6,851 nt of DNA from Candidatus Levyibacteriota bacterium (GTDB lineage: Bacteria > Patescibacteriota > Microgenomatia > Levybacterales > UBA12049), in assembly GCA_023245475.1 (NCBI GenBank), contig JAHFKF010000071.1:1-6851 (forward strand). The letters run 5' to 3'. The position numbers and the translations under genes were made by a program. Shown in pieces: positions 5,736-6,851 of this stretch. The notes under the pieces are model-generated. The model was not told where the DNA came from. It made no database searches and saw only the letters and a program-made list of their open reading frames with translations. How positions within the stretch are numbered: position 1 is the first letter of the stretch; every line of letters starts with the position of its first letter.

Positions 5736-6851
5736 ATGAAACTTCTTATTGTTGCTGGGGGTGGGGGACATTTTACGCCAGCTCTTGCTCTTATTGAGAA
5801 ATTGCCAAAAGAGTGGGAGATTCTTGTGGTTGGCAGGAAGTATTCTTTAGAAGGTGACAGTGCTCTTTCTCTTGAGTATCAAACAGCAAAGCGGTTAAAT
5901 CTTCCTTTCAAAACAATTACAACCGGAAGACTGCAACGTCGCCTGACAAGTCATACTTTTTCATCGCTTGCCAAAATTCCTGTTGGTTTTTTTCAATCAT
6001 TGCAACTTGTTCGAAATTTCAAACCGGATGTTCTTATTTCATTTGGAGGTTATTTGTCAGTGCCTGTTGTTTTAGCATCAAGAAGTTTTGGAGTGCCAAT
6101 TGTCATTCATGAACAAACGCTCGGAGCGGGTCTTGCCAATAAAATCTCAGCTCATGTTGCTGACAAAGTATGCATTTCCTGGAAGTCTTCAGAACGATTT
6201 TTTCCTAGGGAAAAGATTGTTTTGACAGGTAATCCGTTGAAAACTAAACAGAATGAATCGACGGTTGATTTGCCTTCGGGAAGAGAACCATTGATCTACA
6301 TCACCGGGGGAAGTGCTGGTTCGCATGCAATTAATCGTCTCATTGAAGGTTGTCTGGAAAAACTGTTGCAACACTACCGGGTTGTTCACCAGACGGGGGA
6401 TGCCAAAGAGTTTGCAGATTATGATCGGCTGCAAACCGTGCAGAAGTCTTTGCCAATAGAATTACAAAAGCATTATGTAATAACAAAGTTTTTTGCCCCA
6501 ACAGAGGCGTTGACAGTGTTACAAAAAGCAGACCTTGTCATTGCTCGCTCCGGTATGGGGACATTGACCGAGCTGCTTTCGCTTGGCAAACCCGCTCTTT
6601 TTATTCCGCTTCCCTATGGACAGCACAATGAGCAGTTGACCAATGCTCTGTTTGCCCAAAAAGTTGGCATTGCGGAAGTAGTACAACAAGACTCCTTAAC
6701 ATCTGGGCTGTTATATGCCACAATAGAAAAGATGCTGCAACGGTTATCAGAGTATACAAAGCATAGTGCAGACGCAAAACTGCTGATTAAGCCTGATGCG
6801 GCAGAACATATTATTGAGGTGATTAACGATGTTTCGAAACAGCAGAACAAT
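5736..6851 (+). CDS. murG: UDP-GlcNAc--lipid I GlcNAc transferase MurG, stop beyond window
   Basis: Membrane-associated GT-B glycosyltransferase that adds GlcNAc to lipid I, giving lipid II, the substrate of FtsW. The frame runs from ATG 5736 to the last base with 372 sense codons and no stop. E. coli MurG has 355 residues, so the stop is probably just outside the window. Seen: N-terminal glycine loop AGGGGH (residues 7-12), ISFGGYLSVP, IHEQT (124-128), LTGNPLK, ITGGSAGSHAIN, VVHQTG, RSGMGTLTEL with E279 (the nucleotide-sugar ribose-binding Glu position), and GQHNEQLTNA with Q300. Two departures from family norms are visible: the first loop lacks the Thr of GGTGGH, one residue shorter, and HEQN is HEQT. 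The frame is clean throughout, so decay is unlikely. The gene follows ftsW by 16 bases with its own TATAAT and no Shine-Dalgarno. Family is firm. Confidence 0.92.
   Translation, partial: MKLLIVAGGGGHFTPALALIEKLPKEWEILVVGRKYSLEGDSALSLEYQTAKRLNLPFKTITTGRLQRRLTSHTFSSLAKIPVGFFQSLQLVRNFKPDVLISFGGYLSVPVVLASRSFGVPIVIHEQTLGAGLANKISAHVADKVCISWKSSERFFPREKIVLTGNPLKTKQNESTVDLPSGREPLIYITGGSAGSHAINRLIEGCLEKLLQHYRVVHQTGDAKEFADYDRLQTVQKSLPIELQKHYVITKFFAPTEALTVLQKADLVIARSGMGTLTELLSLGKPALFIPLPYGQHNEQLTNALFAQKVGIAEVVQQDSLTSGLLYATIEKMLQRLSEYTKHSADAKLLIKPDAAEHIIEVINDVSKQQNN

Noticed and set aside
2242..5990. Runs of seven A (about 2244-2250) and seven T (about 5986) as programmed frameshift sites
   Set aside because: The reading frames of murA and murG continue intact across them, and no alternative frame or stimulatory structure is seen.
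6189..6850. Open frames on the minus strand opposite murG
   Set aside because: The + strand reads through as MurG with conserved motifs over the same bases; the antisense frames are low-complexity shadows.

Overview
The window is one side of a bacterial peptidoglycan-synthesis (dcw-type) cluster. All six genes lie on the + strand, in the order murC (5' end cut off), murA, a single-domain glmU-like uridylyltransferase, mraY, ftsW, murG (open at the window end). Coding sequence fills about 96% of the window. No convincing gene was found on the minus strand, and no RNA gene, CRISPR array or transposase was found.

Organism (inference): the standard genetic code fits, because every frame is intact with TGA read as a stop. 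Base composition is moderate, somewhat AT-rich. Several traits together suggest a candidate-phyla-radiation (Patescibacteria) genome, perhaps Microgenomates-like: a MurC with Mpl-like central motifs, a GlmU without its acetyltransferase half, divergent MraY and MurG motifs, few Shine-Dalgarno sequences, and palindromic repeats between genes. This is judged from remembered family features, not from a search.

Layout: 2-1297 is murC. 1298-1439 is a spacer with a GC-rich double-hairpin repeat whose last bases reach murA. 1440-2768 is murA, which overlaps the glmU-like gene (2761-3522) by 8 bases. A 25-base gap holds a consensus extended -10 promoter placed so that the mraY mRNA (3548-4552) would start at its ATG. 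4553-4648 holds a REPIN-like inverted repeat. 4649-5719 is ftsW. A 16-base gap holds a second TATAAT directly before murG (5736 to the end).

How the genes work together: the GlmU-like enzyme would make UDP-GlcNAc. MurA commits UDP-GlcNAc to the wall pathway by adding enolpyruvate. MurC adds L-alanine to UDP-MurNAc. MraY moves the finished phospho-MurNAc-pentapeptide to undecaprenyl phosphate (lipid I). MurG adds GlcNAc (lipid II). FtsW polymerises lipid II at the division septum. murB, murD, murE and murF are not in the window.

The genes are ordinary core machinery, and I do not see an undescribed system. The items most worth checking are the two leaderless-type promoters, the repeat elements that abut start codons (one shows covariation between its arms), and altered active-site motifs in MraY and MurG.
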